Assembly (NCBI RefSeq): GCF_005280735.1
Contig: NZ_CP040078.1
Span: forward strand, 992,001 to 1,056,000
Reading direction: 5' to 3'
Length of the DNA: 64,000 nt
Source of the DNA: Trinickia violacea
GTDB lineage: Bacteria; Pseudomonadota; Gammaproteobacteria; Burkholderiales; Burkholderiaceae
The notes below the pieces were generated by a model that saw only the letters and a program-made list of their open reading frames with translations, made no database searches and was not told where the DNA came from. Shown piece after piece: positions 1-8,727 of the stretch (within the stretch, counting starts at the first letter, position 1; the number at the start of each line of letters is the position of its first letter). The position numbers and the translations under genes were made by a program.

Positions 1-372
1 GGACCCGGACTTCGGTGTGACGAAGGCATGCTGGATTCCGTCATCATCTTCATCGTCGGGTTCGACGGGGGGAAGCTCGGGTTCGACTGCGGGGTCGTCC
101 TCCGGGTCGAGTTCCGGTTCAACGGGGTCAACGGGTTCGACAGGCTCCTCCGGTTCTTCAGGCTCGTCCGGTTCGTCAACCTCAGGGAGTTGGAAGCAGT
201 GCGCAGTGGAGAATGCCTTTTGCTCGTTCACCGGAACGATGACGGTTCTCTACGGCGGCAGCACGATGGCCAATAACATCAGCAAGAGCTTTACCAACGG
301 CGTCACATGCAACAACTCGTCGTTCGGAACGGACCCGGACTTTGGCGTGACGAAGGCATGTTGGATTCCGTC
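1..372 (+). repeat. 330-bp-period direct repeat inside the propeller gene
   Basis: The stretch beginning at base 1 recurs almost unchanged at base 331: both begin GGACCCGGACTT and run through the KACWIPS codons with a few silent changes. The period is 330 bp and covers one Cys module plus its Ser/Gly linker. The linkers are also internally repetitive (TCG/GGG/TCC-rich), which makes the region prone to copy-number change by slippage or recombination. Confidence 0.8.
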
Positions 373-1999
373 GACATCGTCAGCGTCGACGGGTGGCAGC
401 ACGGGTTCGGGCTCGACTTCGGGCTCCACCGGTTCCTCCGGATCGAGTTCCGGCTCTACTGGCTCATCCGGGTCATCAACCGCGTCGAACGTCGATGTCC
501 CGACCTACCACAACGACATCGGCCGCACCGGGCAGCAGCTGGCCGAAACGATCCTTTCGCCGGCCAACGTCAATTCGACGACGTTCGGCAAGATCGGTTT
601 CGACACCACCGACGGCAAAGTCGACGCCGAGCCGCTCTATCTCTCGCAGGTGACGATCGGCGGCAGCAAGCACAACGTGCTGTACGTCGCGACGGAAAAC
701 GCGAGCGTGTATGCGTTCGACGCCGACTCCGGCGCGACGCTCTGGAAAGCCTCCACGCTCGGCACGAACGAAACGGCGAGCGACGACCTCGGGTGCTTGC
801 AGATCACGCCGATGATCGGCATCACGTCGACACCGGTGATCGATCGAATCAAAGGGCCGAACGGCGCGATCTACGTCGTTGCGATGTCGAAGGACGCGTC
901 GGGCGCCTATCACCAGCGCATCCACGCGCTCGACATCACCACGGGCGCCGAATTGTTCGGAGGCCCGACGGAAATCAGCGCGTCCTATCCCGGCAACAGC
1001 ACCAACGGCTCGGGCGGCACGCTCACGTTCAATCCGAAGCAATACGCGGAGCGCCAGTCGCTGCTGGAGCTGAACGGCAACATCTACACGGGCTGGACAT
1101 CGCACTGCGACAACGAGCCGTACAACGGCTGGGTGATCGCCTACAGCACGACGACGCTGCAGCAGTCCAGCGTGCTGAACCTCACGCCGAACGGCACCGG
1201 CGGCTCGATCTGGATGAGCGGCGCGGGCATGGCCTCGGACGGCCAGTCGATTTACTTCCTCGACGCGAACGGCACCTTCGACACGACGCTCACGGCCAAC
1301 GGCTTCCCCTCGCAGGGCGACTACGGCAACGCGTTCCTGAAGCTCGGCACGACGAACGGCCTGACCGTCTCCGACTACTTCAACATGTCGAACACGCTCG
1401 CCGAGTCGCAGGCCGACGAAGACCTCGGCTCGGGCGGCGCGCTGGTGCTGCCGGATCAGACCGACGCGAGCGGCGCCGTCCACCATCTCGCGGTCGGCGC
1501 GGGCAAGGATTCGAGCATCTACGTCGTCAACCGCGACTCGATGGGCAAATTCAACGCGAGTACGAACAACATTTATCAGCAGATCAACGGACAGCTCGTC
1601 GGATCGGAGTTCGGCATGCCCGCGTACTTCAAAGGCACGATCTACTTCGGCTCGATCGGCGATAAGATCAAGGCGTTCCCGATCAGCAACGCGCAGGTGG
1701 CGACGGCCCCAACCAGCCAGACGCCCGAGACGTTCGGCACGCCGGGCGCGACACCGAGCATCTCGGCAAACGGCACGTCGAACGGGATCGTGTGGGCCGT
1801 GCAAAACGGCACGATCGCAGCGCTCTACGCCTACGACGCGACGAATCTCTCGAACGAGCTGTATAACAGCAACCAGGCGGCCAACGCGCGCGATCAGTTC
1901 GCGGGCAATAAATTCATCACGCCGATGATCGCGAACGGGAAGGTCTACGTCGGCACGACGACCGGGGTGGCCGTATTCGGGCTGCTCGGCAGCCCATAG
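2..1999 (+). CDS. Secreted PQQ-like beta-propeller protein with Cys-rich repeats (5' partial)
   Basis: The reading frame is open from base 2, so the start lies upstream and about 665 C-terminal residues are visible. The N-terminal part alternates Ser/Gly/Thr-rich linkers with a Cys-containing module of about 60 residues (W-x2-C, C-S-F-x-G, YGG, a C-N pair, and a KACWIP ending). One complete copy and the tail of another are inside the window. From about residue 160 the protein becomes a beta-propeller of the PQQ/quinoprotein-dehydrogenase type (opening VPTYHNDIGRTGQ, then repeated blades such as LYVATENASVYAFDADSG). The Cys module resembles small modules appended to bacterial secreted carbohydrate-active proteins, so surface or extracellular sugar binding is an inference. 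No catalytic residues can be assigned and the signal peptide is outside the window. Confidence 0.75.
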   Translation, partial: DPDFGVTKACWIPSSSSSSGSTGGSSGSTAGSSSGSSSGSTGSTGSTGSSGSSGSSGSSTSGSWKQCAVENAFCSFTGTMTVLYGGSTMANNISKSFTNGVTCNNSSFGTDPDFGVTKACWIPSTSSASTGGSTGSGSTSGSTGSSGSSSGSTGSSGSSTASNVDVPTYHNDIGRTGQQLAETILSPANVNSTTFGKIGFDTTDGKVDAEPLYLSQVTIGGSKHNVLYVATENASVYAFDADSGATLWKASTLGTNETASDDLGCLQITPMIGITSTPVIDRIKGPNGAIYVVAMSKDASGAYHQRIHALDITTGAELFGGPTEISASYPGNSTNGSGGTLTFNPKQYAERQSLLELNGNIYTGWTSHCDNEPYNGWVIAYSTTTLQQSSVLNLTPNGTGGSIWMSGAGMASDGQSIYFLDANGTFDTTLTANGFPSQGDYGNAFLKLGTTNGLTVSDYFNMSNTLAESQADEDLGSGGALVLPDQTDASGAVHHLAVGAGKDSSIYVVNRDSMGKFNASTNNIYQQINGQLVGSEFGMPAYFKGTIYFGSIGDKIKAFPISNAQVATAPTSQTPETFGTPGATPSISANGTSNGIVWAVQNGTIAALYAYDATNLSNELYNSNQAANARDQFAGNKFITPMIANGKVYVGTTTGVAVFGLLGSP

Positions 2000-2034
2000 C
2001 CACCCCGTCGCGGCCAACTGTCATGGAGGTTCAC

Positions 2035-2790
2035 ATGGAATCGGCAAAAGATTGCTGTCTGAACGCTCATCCAAACAACCAAGGACGGCGGGCGTGGCTG
2101 AAAGTCGGTACGGGTGCTTGCGCCATGGCGTTGTTGAGCGGGATCGGATTCGGACCGGCCGAAGCCGAAGCTGCTGCCTTGACCAAGGAGCAACGAGACG
2201 CCCTGACGCCCGATCAGATCATCGAAATGATGAAAAAGGGCAATGTGCGGTTTCGCTCCGGAAAAATGAAGGAGCAAGACTATCTTGCGCAAAAGCGATC
2301 CAGTGCGGCGGGCCAGTACCCTGCGGCCATCGTGCTCGGCTGCATCGATTCGCGCGCACCGGCCGAAGTCATTTTCGACATGGGGATCGGCGACACTTTC
2401 AATGCCCGGGTAGCCGGAAACATCGCCAATCAGGACATGCTCGGCAGCATGGAGTTCGCGTGCGCGGTGGCGGGTGCGAAAGTCGTCTTGGTGCTGGGGC
2501 ATACCGCCTGCGGGGCGATCAAAGGCGCGATCGACAACGTGCAGCTGGGCAATCTCACAGGGTTGCTCGAAGCGATCAAGCCGGCGATCCAGGCAACCGA
2601 CTACCAAGGGGAGCGCACGAGTAAGAATGCCGAATTTGTCGATGCCGTGGCGCGGTCGAATGTCCGGTATGTCATCGGCCAAATACGCAGCAACAGCGAA
2701 ATCCTCGCGGATCTGGAAAAGAAAGGCCAAATCAAGATCGTGGGCTCGATATACGAGTTGCACAACGGAATGGTGACTTTCCTCAGCTAA
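2035..2790 (+). CDS. Beta-class carbonic anhydrase, Tat-exported
   Basis: This enzyme reversibly hydrates CO2. The zinc-site signature of the beta class is intact: C103-x-D105-x-R107 (CIDSR) and H156-x2-C159 (HTAC). The N-terminus has a twin-arginine signal (RRAWLKVGTG followed by a hydrophobic stretch and an AEA-type cleavage region), so a folded enzyme is predicted to reach the periplasm. ATG 2035 was chosen over an in-frame ATG at 2023 because GGAGG at 2025-2029 sits 5 bases before it; the 2023 codon overlaps that ribosome-binding site. The 251-residue length fits the family plus the leader. It stands alone between the propeller gene and a glycosyltransferase. Family assignment is secure; a role in pH or bicarbonate supply is inference. 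Confidence 0.93.
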   Translation: MESAKDCCLNAHPNNQGRRAWLKVGTGACAMALLSGIGFGPAEAEAAALTKEQRDALTPDQIIEMMKKGNVRFRSGKMKEQDYLAQKRSSAAGQYPAAIVLGCIDSRAPAEVIFDMGIGDTFNARVAGNIANQDMLGSMEFACAVAGAKVVLVLGHTACGAIKGAIDNVQLGNLTGLLEAIKPAIQATDYQGERTSKNAEFVDAVARSNVRYVIGQIRSNSEILADLEKKGQIKIVGSIYELHNGMVTFLS

Positions 2791-2854
2791 TTTTCCTTGC
2801 ACCTCCCTCCCGGTTTTCTAAAATCAATTTTGGTTTCAACGCAATAAAGGCGTA

Positions 2855-2875
2855 ATCCTGGCAATACGCCAGGAT
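2855..2875. repeat. Stem-loop, 8-bp perfect arms
   Basis: ATCCTGGC and GCCAGGAT flank a 5-base loop, 65 bases after the carbonic anhydrase stop. No T-run follows, so it is not a textbook intrinsic terminator, but it could protect or end the upstream transcript. Confidence 0.45.
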
Positions 2876-2891
2876 AATCCCGAGGCGGGTG

Positions 2892-2928
2892 GTTTAGGGC
2901 CTGTTATTAGCGTAAGCAGACCCTAAAC
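2892..2928. repeat. Imperfect inverted repeat between carbonic anhydrase and GT2 genes
   Basis: GTTTAGGGcCTG pairs with CAGaCCCTAAAC (11 of 12 positions) around a 13-base loop. It follows the 2855-2875 stem-loop by 16 bases. It could be a terminator-like structure, a dispersed intergenic repeat or part of a small RNA. Nothing in the sequence decides between these. Confidence 0.4.
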
Positions 2929-3016
2929 GTTTGCCCGTCAAGAATGACAGCTAGTCGCGGCGCGCCGCAGGCGTGACGCTACAAAAAAGGGAATTGCCGA
3001 CGCGCTCGGAGGGACC

Positions 3017-4084
3017 ATGCCCGCGCAAGCCAATAAACCGTTGATCTCGCTGGTGGTGCCGTTCTACAACGAACAGGAGGCGGTGGCGCCTTTTTTCGCC
3101 CGAACCGTTCCGATACTCGAAGCCATGGCCGACCTACGCTTCGAAATCGTGTGCATCAACGACGGCAGCACCGATGAAACGCTCCGCCGCCTGATCGCGG
3201 CCAGCGCGCGGGACGCGCGCGTGAACGTGATCGACCTCACGCGAAACTTCGGCAAGGAGGCCGCGTTGACCGCCGGCATCGACGAGGCGATCGGCGACGC
3301 CGTCATTCCGATCGATGCCGATTTGCAGGACCCGCCCGAGCTGATTCCGGCGATGGTCGAGCACTGGCTCAACGGCGCCGAGGTGGTGGCCGCCAAGCGG
3401 ACTGACCGGGACGACGACACGTTGGCGAAACGCACCGCGGCCGCGCTTTATTACCGCGCCCATAACGCGCTTTCGGAAATCAAGCTCCTGCGCAATGTCG
3501 GCGATTACCGCCTGATGGATCGCGAGGTCGTCAATGCGCTGTGCCTGCTGCCCGAGCGCCGCCGCTTCATGAAGGGGCTATTTGCATGGGTCGGCTATCG
3601 CACCGTGATCGTCGAATACAAGCGCGAGCCGCGCAGCGCGGGCCGCTCGAAATTCTCCGGATGGCAATTGTGGAATTTCGCGCTCGAAGGCATTACCGGC
3701 TTCAGTACCGTGCCATTGCGATGCTGGAATTATCTCGGCGCGCTGATCGCCGTTGGGGCGTTTCTCTATGCCGGGGTCGTCGTTGCCAAAACGCTTTTGT
3801 TCGGCAATCCGGTTGCGGGCTATAGCTCGCTGATTTCCGTCATGCTGTTTCTAGGCGGAATCGAATTGATCGGGATTGGCGTGATTGGCGAATATATCGG
3901 CCGCATCTATTACGAATCAAAAGGACGGCCTGTCTACCTCGTTCATCGCCGCTATCGCGGCAACGCACAAGAGAGCGTGACGCCGATCGGGAACGGCGCG
4001 CCTTCGCCGCGCAGGAACTTGAAGCTCGTGTCCACGCGGCGGCGGCCGCCGGCACGCGCGCGCGCATCCGGCAGCGGCCACTGA
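3017..4084 (+). CDS. GT2 family glycosyltransferase, GtrB/ArnC-like, membrane-anchored
   Basis: The protein probably transfers a sugar from a nucleotide donor to a polyprenyl phosphate on the cytoplasmic face of the inner membrane. The N-terminal GT-A domain has the family pattern: VVPFYNE near residue 14, NDGSTDET, the nucleotide-binding DADLQDPPE, and the KRxxR-SAGRSKFS region before the membrane part. Two hydrophobic segments follow at about residues 235-258 and 270-295, ending in the VIGEYIGRIYYESKGRPVYLV tail typical of GtrB-like enzymes (split here by eye). The last 40 residues are basic and low-complexity. Start ATG 3017 follows GGAGGGACC. The GT87-like gene starts 48 bases downstream, so the two may form a small glycolipid or O-antigen decoration unit. 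The exact sugar is unknown. Confidence 0.88.
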   Translation: MPAQANKPLISLVVPFYNEQEAVAPFFARTVPILEAMADLRFEIVCINDGSTDETLRRLIAASARDARVNVIDLTRNFGKEAALTAGIDEAIGDAVIPIDADLQDPPELIPAMVEHWLNGAEVVAAKRTDRDDDTLAKRTAAALYYRAHNALSEIKLLRNVGDYRLMDREVVNALCLLPERRRFMKGLFAWVGYRTVIVEYKREPRSAGRSKFSGWQLWNFALEGITGFSTVPLRCWNYLGALIAVGAFLYAGVVVAKTLLFGNPVAGYSSLISVMLFLGGIELIGIGVIGEYIGRIYYESKGRPVYLVHRRYRGNAQESVTPIGNGAPSPRRNLKLVSTRRRPPARARASGSGH

Positions 4085-4132
4085 TCGACGGACCGCTTTG
4101 TACATCCGCTTAGTGCCCGAGATTAAGGCTCC

Positions 4133-5431
4133 ATGTCCTCCTACGATCAATCCGTGAGCGCGCGCGACCAGAACGTCTCGGACCGGCCCGCATCCGGACG
4201 GCCGATCAAGGGATGGCTGACGCAAAGACGCCTGCTGCTCTACAGCGGCATCATGCTGCTGCTGCTCGTGCTGTTCATGGTGGCCTGGGCGGGCGTGAGC
4301 CACGGCTTCACGACCGAGGCCGTAGCGCGCCCCGGTGTGGACTTTTCGGTTTTCTGGGCCGCGTCGTATCTGATGCTTCACGGCGCGCCGTGGCAAGCCT
4401 ACGACCACATCGTTTTCGCCACCACCGAGCACGCGCTCTTCACGCTGTACGGCAAGGCCGATTTCCTGCCTTGGCTTTACCCGCCGACTTATCTCGTCGC
4501 GGTCACGCCGCTGGCGCTGCTGCCCGTCAGGGTTGCGCATCTGTTGTTCGTCGCCGGCAGCGTGCTCGTGTTCGCATCCGGCGCGTTGCGCGTGTCCGGC
4601 CTTGCGCGCAGCGTCGGAGGCTGGCGCACGGCAGCGTTTCTGGTGGCCGCCTGCCCGTGCGTGTTCGTCACGAGCGTGTTCGGACAGAACGCTTTGCTGA
4701 CCGCCGCCATGGCCGCATTCGCCGTGTATTGGCTCGAGCGCCATCCGGTGCGCGCCGGACTTTGCATCGGCTTGTTGGCGATCAAGCCGCAGATGGCCGT
4801 GGTGTTTCCGTTCGTCCTGATCGCGGCGGGCGCTTGGCGCGTGTTTGCCGTGGCGGCGCTAAGCGGCGCAGCGTTTGCGGCCATCAGCGCGTGGATTTGC
4901 GGCATGCGCGCGCTACAGGGGTTCTTCGTGAATCTGCGGCTTGGGCGTGAACTGATACTCGAGCACAGCGTGCGCTTTCATCTCGCGTCGCCCACGACGT
5001 TCGCGGCGCTGCGTCTCGATGACGTGCCGCTCGTTCCCGCCTATCTCGCGCAAAGCGCCGTGGCCGCGATTGCGATCGCCGCGGCATGTGTCGTCTGGAA
5101 GCGCTCGCGCGATACGAGTATGCGCGCGGCTGTGCTCGTCACCGCCACCTTGCTGTCGAATCCGTATCTCTGGCACTACGAGCTTGCGTGGCTCGGCATC
5201 GCGCTCGCGTGTCTGACCGCAAGCGGCTTGAGCGGCGGATGGAGGCGCGGCGAACAGGGCGTCATCGTGTTGGGGTGGCTGCTGCCGCTCTACGAGTTCT
5301 TCAATCCGGGAGTGCTATTGCCCCAAGTCGGCCCAATCGTTCTGCTGCTCGTGCTCTGGGTCATCTTGCGGCGCACTAACGCACACATTCGCGCTCACAT
5401 CGCCAATTGCGGCGCCGCATACGCCCCATAG
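4133..5431 (+). CDS. GT87-like (DUF2029) integral membrane glycosyltransferase
   Basis: This is a 432-residue polytopic membrane protein with about ten hydrophobic segments, beginning at roughly residue 35 (LLLYSGIMLLLLVLFMVAW). The region VDFSVFWAASYLMLHG with the following PWQAYD is the acidic loop characteristic of the DUF2029/GT87 polyprenol-phosphate-sugar-dependent transferases, and FLPWLYPPTYLV is also typical. Such enzymes take a sugar from a polyprenyl-phosphate donor outside the membrane, which would fit the product of the GtrB-like gene just upstream. The family is fairly clear, the substrate is not. Its last 37 bases overlap the end of the convergent tadG gene. Confidence 0.8.
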   Translation: MSSYDQSVSARDQNVSDRPASGRPIKGWLTQRRLLLYSGIMLLLLVLFMVAWAGVSHGFTTEAVARPGVDFSVFWAASYLMLHGAPWQAYDHIVFATTEHALFTLYGKADFLPWLYPPTYLVAVTPLALLPVRVAHLLFVAGSVLVFASGALRVSGLARSVGGWRTAAFLVAACPCVFVTSVFGQNALLTAAMAAFAVYWLERHPVRAGLCIGLLAIKPQMAVVFPFVLIAAGAWRVFAVAALSGAAFAAISAWICGMRALQGFFVNLRLGRELILEHSVRFHLASPTTFAALRLDDVPLVPAYLAQSAVAAIAIAAACVVWKRSRDTSMRAAVLVTATLLSNPYLWHYELAWLGIALACLTASGLSGGWRRGEQGVIVLGWLLPLYEFFNPGVLLPQVGPIVLLLVLWVILRRTNAHIRAHIANCGAAYAP

Positions 5432-6471
5432 TTCGGCCCGACGCCGCTCGTCGTCACGGGAATCGTGTAGCCGGAAACGAAATGGCCCTGGATGTACTTG
5501 CCGCTGCCGCCCACCGACGCATCGATGTAGAACGGTGCGAACGCAACGATCGCGACATACGTCTGCGTGAGCGTTTGAGTGACGACCGGCAACAGCACCG
5601 TGGTATTGACCGGCACCGAACTGTACAGCGTGGTCTTGGCGCCGGGCACGAGATAGACACTGTTGCCGATGCTCAAGGAGGTCGGGTTGCCGGTCGACAT
5701 CAGGTTGCGCATGGTGGTGACGTCGTTGGCGCTGTCGAGGAAGGTCGTCCATTGGCCTGCCGAGCACGAAGCGCCATACGTGGAGCCGTCGGTGATATTG
5801 AACTCGTATGGCGCGCCGGTTGAGGGATTGATGAGCGGCGAGTTCGTGGCCGAATTCCAGTATTGGTTGTAGACGCACTGATCGAGTGCGACGGGAAAGA
5901 GCCCGCCCGAGCCGATCGCTCCCGGCGTCCTCACCACCGCCACCGCCGACGCGCTGCCGGACGTGCTCGTGATGTTCATCACGCCGGCCAGCAGCAATGA
6001 AATCGGCCCGCCGTTGACGTTCGCCGTCCGCGCGATGGTGACCTGCACGGCCGGCATGTCGTAGGTGCCGGGCGTAATGGTGGCGGCTTCGAGGCTGGCC
6101 GGCGCGCCGGTCAAATTCCAGTAGCCGGTTTTGATCGTGCCCGTCGAGAGCGTCTTGCCGTCCGACGCGTTGAGCGAGACCGCGCTCGTCGCGGCGGTTT
6201 GCGCTTGGGTCCAGTTGGGCCCCGAAGCGGTGGACGGTGTCAGCGCGGCGGCCCCCGCGAGCGCCGCCGCGTCGGCTGCGTTCTGCAATTCGTTGCGTGC
6301 GACGGCGAGGCGCGCCATGTCGATCGCAAATGCGCCGAATGCCAGCAGCGGGATCAGGAACAGCAGAAAGTACAGCACGACGGAGCCGCGTTGCGGCGCT
6401 CGCATCGTCCGTTGCCCATGGAGGCGATGAAGTCGAGAGGAACGTGCGGGATGAGGCTTAAAGCGACGCAT
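5395..6471 (-). CDS. tadG: TadG-like pilus assembly protein
   Basis: Last gene of the leftward tad/cpa operon. The product begins with a basic segment and a single membrane helix (about residues 30-50, SVVLYFLLFLIPLLAFGAFAIDMARL) followed by NELQNAADAAALAGAAAL, the hallmark of the Tad N-terminal domain. The rest is a Ser/Thr-rich exported region of about 290 residues. TadG is thought to work with the minor pseudopilins TadE/TadF in pilus assembly or anchoring. ATG 6471 follows the tadE stop by 5 bases; a second possible ATG lies at 6405, directly before the membrane helix. A longer in-frame extension runs inside tadE and is rejected. The gene converges on the GT87-like gene with 37 bp of overlap. 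No separate tadF is visible. Confidence 0.85.
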   Translation of the reverse strand: MRRFKPHPARSSRLHRLHGQRTMRAPQRGSVVLYFLLFLIPLLAFGAFAIDMARLAVARNELQNAADAAALAGAAALTPSTASGPNWTQAQTAATSAVSLNASDGKTLSTGTIKTGYWNLTGAPASLEAATITPGTYDMPAVQVTIARTANVNGGPISLLLAGVMNITSTSGSASAVAVVRTPGAIGSGGLFPVALDQCVYNQYWNSATNSPLINPSTGAPYEFNITDGSTYGASCSAGQWTTFLDSANDVTTMRNLMSTGNPTSLSIGNSVYLVPGAKTTLYSSVPVNTTVLLPVVTQTLTQTYVAIVAFAPFYIDASVGGSGKYIQGHFVSGYTIPVTTSGVGPNYGAYAAPQLAM

Positions 6472-6476
6472 GGCGC

Positions 6477-6905
6477 TCACTCGTAGTTCATCACAGTCGT
6501 CGCGGAGAGCGTGACGGGACCGGTGAGCACGCTCAACGCCGAACCGACGACAAGACCCTCGTACGTGTAGCTGACGGTCACCGTCAGCGGATTGCCTGAC
6601 GACGTGCCGCTCGATTGATTGACCGTGACCGTCGGCGTCGTGGCCGTGCCGCCCGTGATCAGGCTGTTCTGCGCGTAGTTGAGCGCGACCGTCGTGATCT
6701 GCGCGGCGGTCAAGGGCGGCACGCGCACGACCACGCCGGCGCGTGCGGCCTCGCGGCTCGCGTTGGTGATGACCGCCTTGTCGCACAAGAGGAGGCTCAC
6801 GTCGACGATGCCGAACAGCACCATCATCAGAAACGGAAACACGAGCGCGAACTCGAGGGCGACGACGCCCTCGTCACGTTTCGCGAGCGCGGCGAGGCGC
6901 TTCAT
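6477..6905 (-). CDS. tadE: TadE-like minor pseudopilin
   Basis: This 142-residue protein has the TadE signature: a short basic leader ending in KRDEG, then VVALEFALVFPFLMMVLFGI with the Glu at the +5-like position, so it should be cut by the prepilin peptidase and inserted like a pseudopilin. The remaining 90 residues form a beta-rich, Thr/Val-rich periplasmic domain. In studied Tad systems TadE is processed by TadV and needed for pilus formation. Its start overlaps the tadD stop as ATGA, which implies translational coupling. The assignment rests on the leader motif and locus position. Confidence 0.9.
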   Translation of the reverse strand: MKRLAALAKRDEGVVALEFALVFPFLMMVLFGIVDVSLLLCDKAVITNASREAARAGVVVRVPPLTAAQITTVALNYAQNSLITGGTATTPTVTVNQSSGTSSGNPLTVTVSYTYEGLVVGSALSVLTGPVTLSATTVMNYE

Positions 6906-7780
6906 TTCGTTGTGTCCGGACCCGCTTGCGCCGAATTGGATTCGGCGATGCCCGGCGCTTTTACAACCGCAGCGGCCGCGCTTCCCCGCCGCGCCGCGAG
7001 ACCGGCACGCACGGCCTGATAGACACGCAGGTTATCGTCGACGGCCGAGGGCGGCAGATCGAGCTGCAGGATCTTTTTCGCGGAGTCGGCATTGCCGAGC
7101 ACCCCATAGCCGAACGCGAGATTCTGCCGCGCCTGCCAGGGCGCATCGGAGAGATTGGCGACATCCAGCAGCACGTTCACCCCTTCGCGCGCGTGGCCGT
7201 CGACGATGAGCGAGAGCCCGAGATCGACGCGCAGTCCCTGCGCGTCGGGATGCACGCGCAGCGCCTCGCGATAGACCGCTTGCGCTTCGTCGTGGCGGCC
7301 TTGCAGATCGAGCGCCGTGCCGAGACCTTCCGAGGCGAGCACGTTGTTCGGTTGCGCGACCAGCAGCGTTCGATACAGCGCGGCGGCGTCGTCGAGGCGG
7401 CGCTGCCGCAGCGCGACGCGCGCGAGGCCGAGCTGTGCGCCGAGTTGCGCAGGCGCGCGCGCCGCGGCTTGCGCGTAGAGCACTTGGGCGCGGTTCAGGT
7501 CGCCGGTTTGATAGGCGACATCGGCGAGGCCGAGTTGCGCGTCGACGGAGTCGGGATGCGCCGCGAGAATTTTTTCGTAGAGCGTCGCGGCCAAGTCCGT
7601 GTTGCCGCCGGAGAGGGCACTGTCGGCGACTTTCAGATCGGCCTGCGGGTCGCTGCGCGGCGAGGCGGCAACGGGCTTGACATTGTAGGCGTTGTTCGCG
7701 CAGCCGCCCGCTGCCAGGGCCACGAGGAGTACCGGCAGCGCGATGGCGAACGCCAGCGTGTTAGCGTGAGCGATTTTCAT
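6902..7780 (-). CDS. tadD: TadD-like TPR lipoprotein
   Basis: A signal peptide ends in a lipobox (LAAGGC, Cys at about residue 27), so the protein is predicted to be lipid-anchored. From about residue 48 it is a run of tetratricopeptide repeats (ADLKVADSALSGGNTDLAATLYEKIL; then AAALYRTLLVAQPNNVLASEGLG, split by eye). TadD lipoproteins act in Flp pilus assembly, probably helping the outer-membrane secretin. It is coupled to tadC upstream and tadE downstream through ATGA overlaps. The C-terminal 60 residues lack obvious repeats and are Ala-rich. Confidence 0.88.
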   Translation of the reverse strand: MKIAHANTLAFAIALPVLLVALAAGGCANNAYNVKPVAASPRSDPQADLKVADSALSGGNTDLAATLYEKILAAHPDSVDAQLGLADVAYQTGDLNRAQVLYAQAAARAPAQLGAQLGLARVALRQRRLDDAAALYRTLLVAQPNNVLASEGLGTALDLQGRHDEAQAVYREALRVHPDAQGLRVDLGLSLIVDGHAREGVNVLLDVANLSDAPWQARQNLAFGYGVLGNADSAKKILQLDLPPSAVDDNLRVYQAVRAGLAARRGSAAAAVVKAPGIAESNSAQAGPDTTK

Positions 7781-8727
7781 TGGGCTCTGAATACGGCGAG
7801 TAGGCGAATCACGGCAGGGCCGGCGGCGATCAGGCCGACGGTCGGGAGAATGAAGAGCATCATCGGCAGCGTGATTTTCGTGGCGAGCTTCGCGGACTTT
7901 TCTTCGAGTGCCGTCAATTGCTCGGCCCGCTCGATATGGGACAGCGTGCGCAGCGCCTGCGTGATCGGCGTGCCGTATTGCTGGGACTGGATGAGCGTCG
8001 TCGCGAGCGCATGCACGGACGGCACATCGACGCGCGCCGCCAGATTCCGCAGAGCCGTGGCTTGGTCCGAGCCGATCTGGAGTTCATCGGCGGTGAGCGT
8101 CAGTTCGTCGGACAGCGGCGGACAGATGTTGCGCAGCTCGTAGGCCACGCGCTTGACGCTGACAGCGAGGCTGTTGCCCGCGTTCGTGCAGATCACGAGC
8201 AGATCGAGTGCGTCGGCGAGGCACGCCGAGATCTTCTTTCTGCGCCGCGCGATCAGTGCGCCGAGCGCGTACTCGGGCGCGATCAGGCCGATCACGAAGC
8301 CCCCTGCCATCGCGATGAGGCGAATGACGAGGTAGTCGCCGAAGCGCGGAATCATGGGCGCCAAGGCGAGCGCTGCCAGCCCCGCGAGCGCGCCCGACAG
8401 CAGCTTTACGCCGATCATCGTCGATAGCGCGCGGGGGTCGCGAAACCCCGCGCGAATCAGTTTTCTTTTCAGCGCATCCCGTTGCGTCGGGTCGAGCATC
8501 GGCACCCGCTCGCCGAGCGCGGCGACGCGCTGAAACAAGCCTCGCTTCAGATCGGCGGGGCGCAGCACGCTCGTCGCGGCCGGCGCCGCGTTGCCGAGCG
8601 ACGTCGCCAGGCGCATGCGCTGCGCGATCTGCGTGCGCACGCGCGAGCGCGGGCCGGCCAGGGCCAGCGCGGCCCAGCCGAGCAAGAGCATGAGCGCGAG
8701 CAGCGATATGACGTCGAAAGTCTTCAT
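7777..8727 (-). CDS. tadC: TadC inner-membrane platform protein
   Basis: This 316-residue protein carries one N-terminal membrane helix, two close helices in the middle and one at the C-terminus (MLFILPTVGLIAAGPAVI), with a GspF/T2SSF-type cytoplasmic domain of the form DALDLLVICTNAGNSLAVSV and ELTLTADELQIG. Together with TadB it forms the platform on which the TadA ATPase acts. ATG 8727 overlaps the tadB stop (ATGA). The frame stays open for another 250 codons into tadB, but that extension is Arg-rich noise and is not coding. Confidence 0.92.
   Translation of the reverse strand: MKTFDVISLLALMLLLGWAALALAGPRSRVRTQIAQRMRLATSLGNAAPAATSVLRPADLKRGLFQRVAALGERVPMLDPTQRDALKRKLIRAGFRDPRALSTMIGVKLLSGALAGLAALALAPMIPRFGDYLVIRLIAMAGGFVIGLIAPEYALGALIARRRKKISACLADALDLLVICTNAGNSLAVSVKRVAYELRNICPPLSDELTLTADELQIGSDQATALRNLAARVDVPSVHALATTLIQSQQYGTPITQALRTLSHIERAEQLTALEEKSAKLATKITLPMMLFILPTVGLIAAGPAVIRLLAVFRAQ

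Noticed and set aside
476..2017. A 513-codon minus-strand frame opposite the beta-propeller gene
   Set aside because: Arg-rich noise without start site or domain. The plus-strand propeller is unambiguous.
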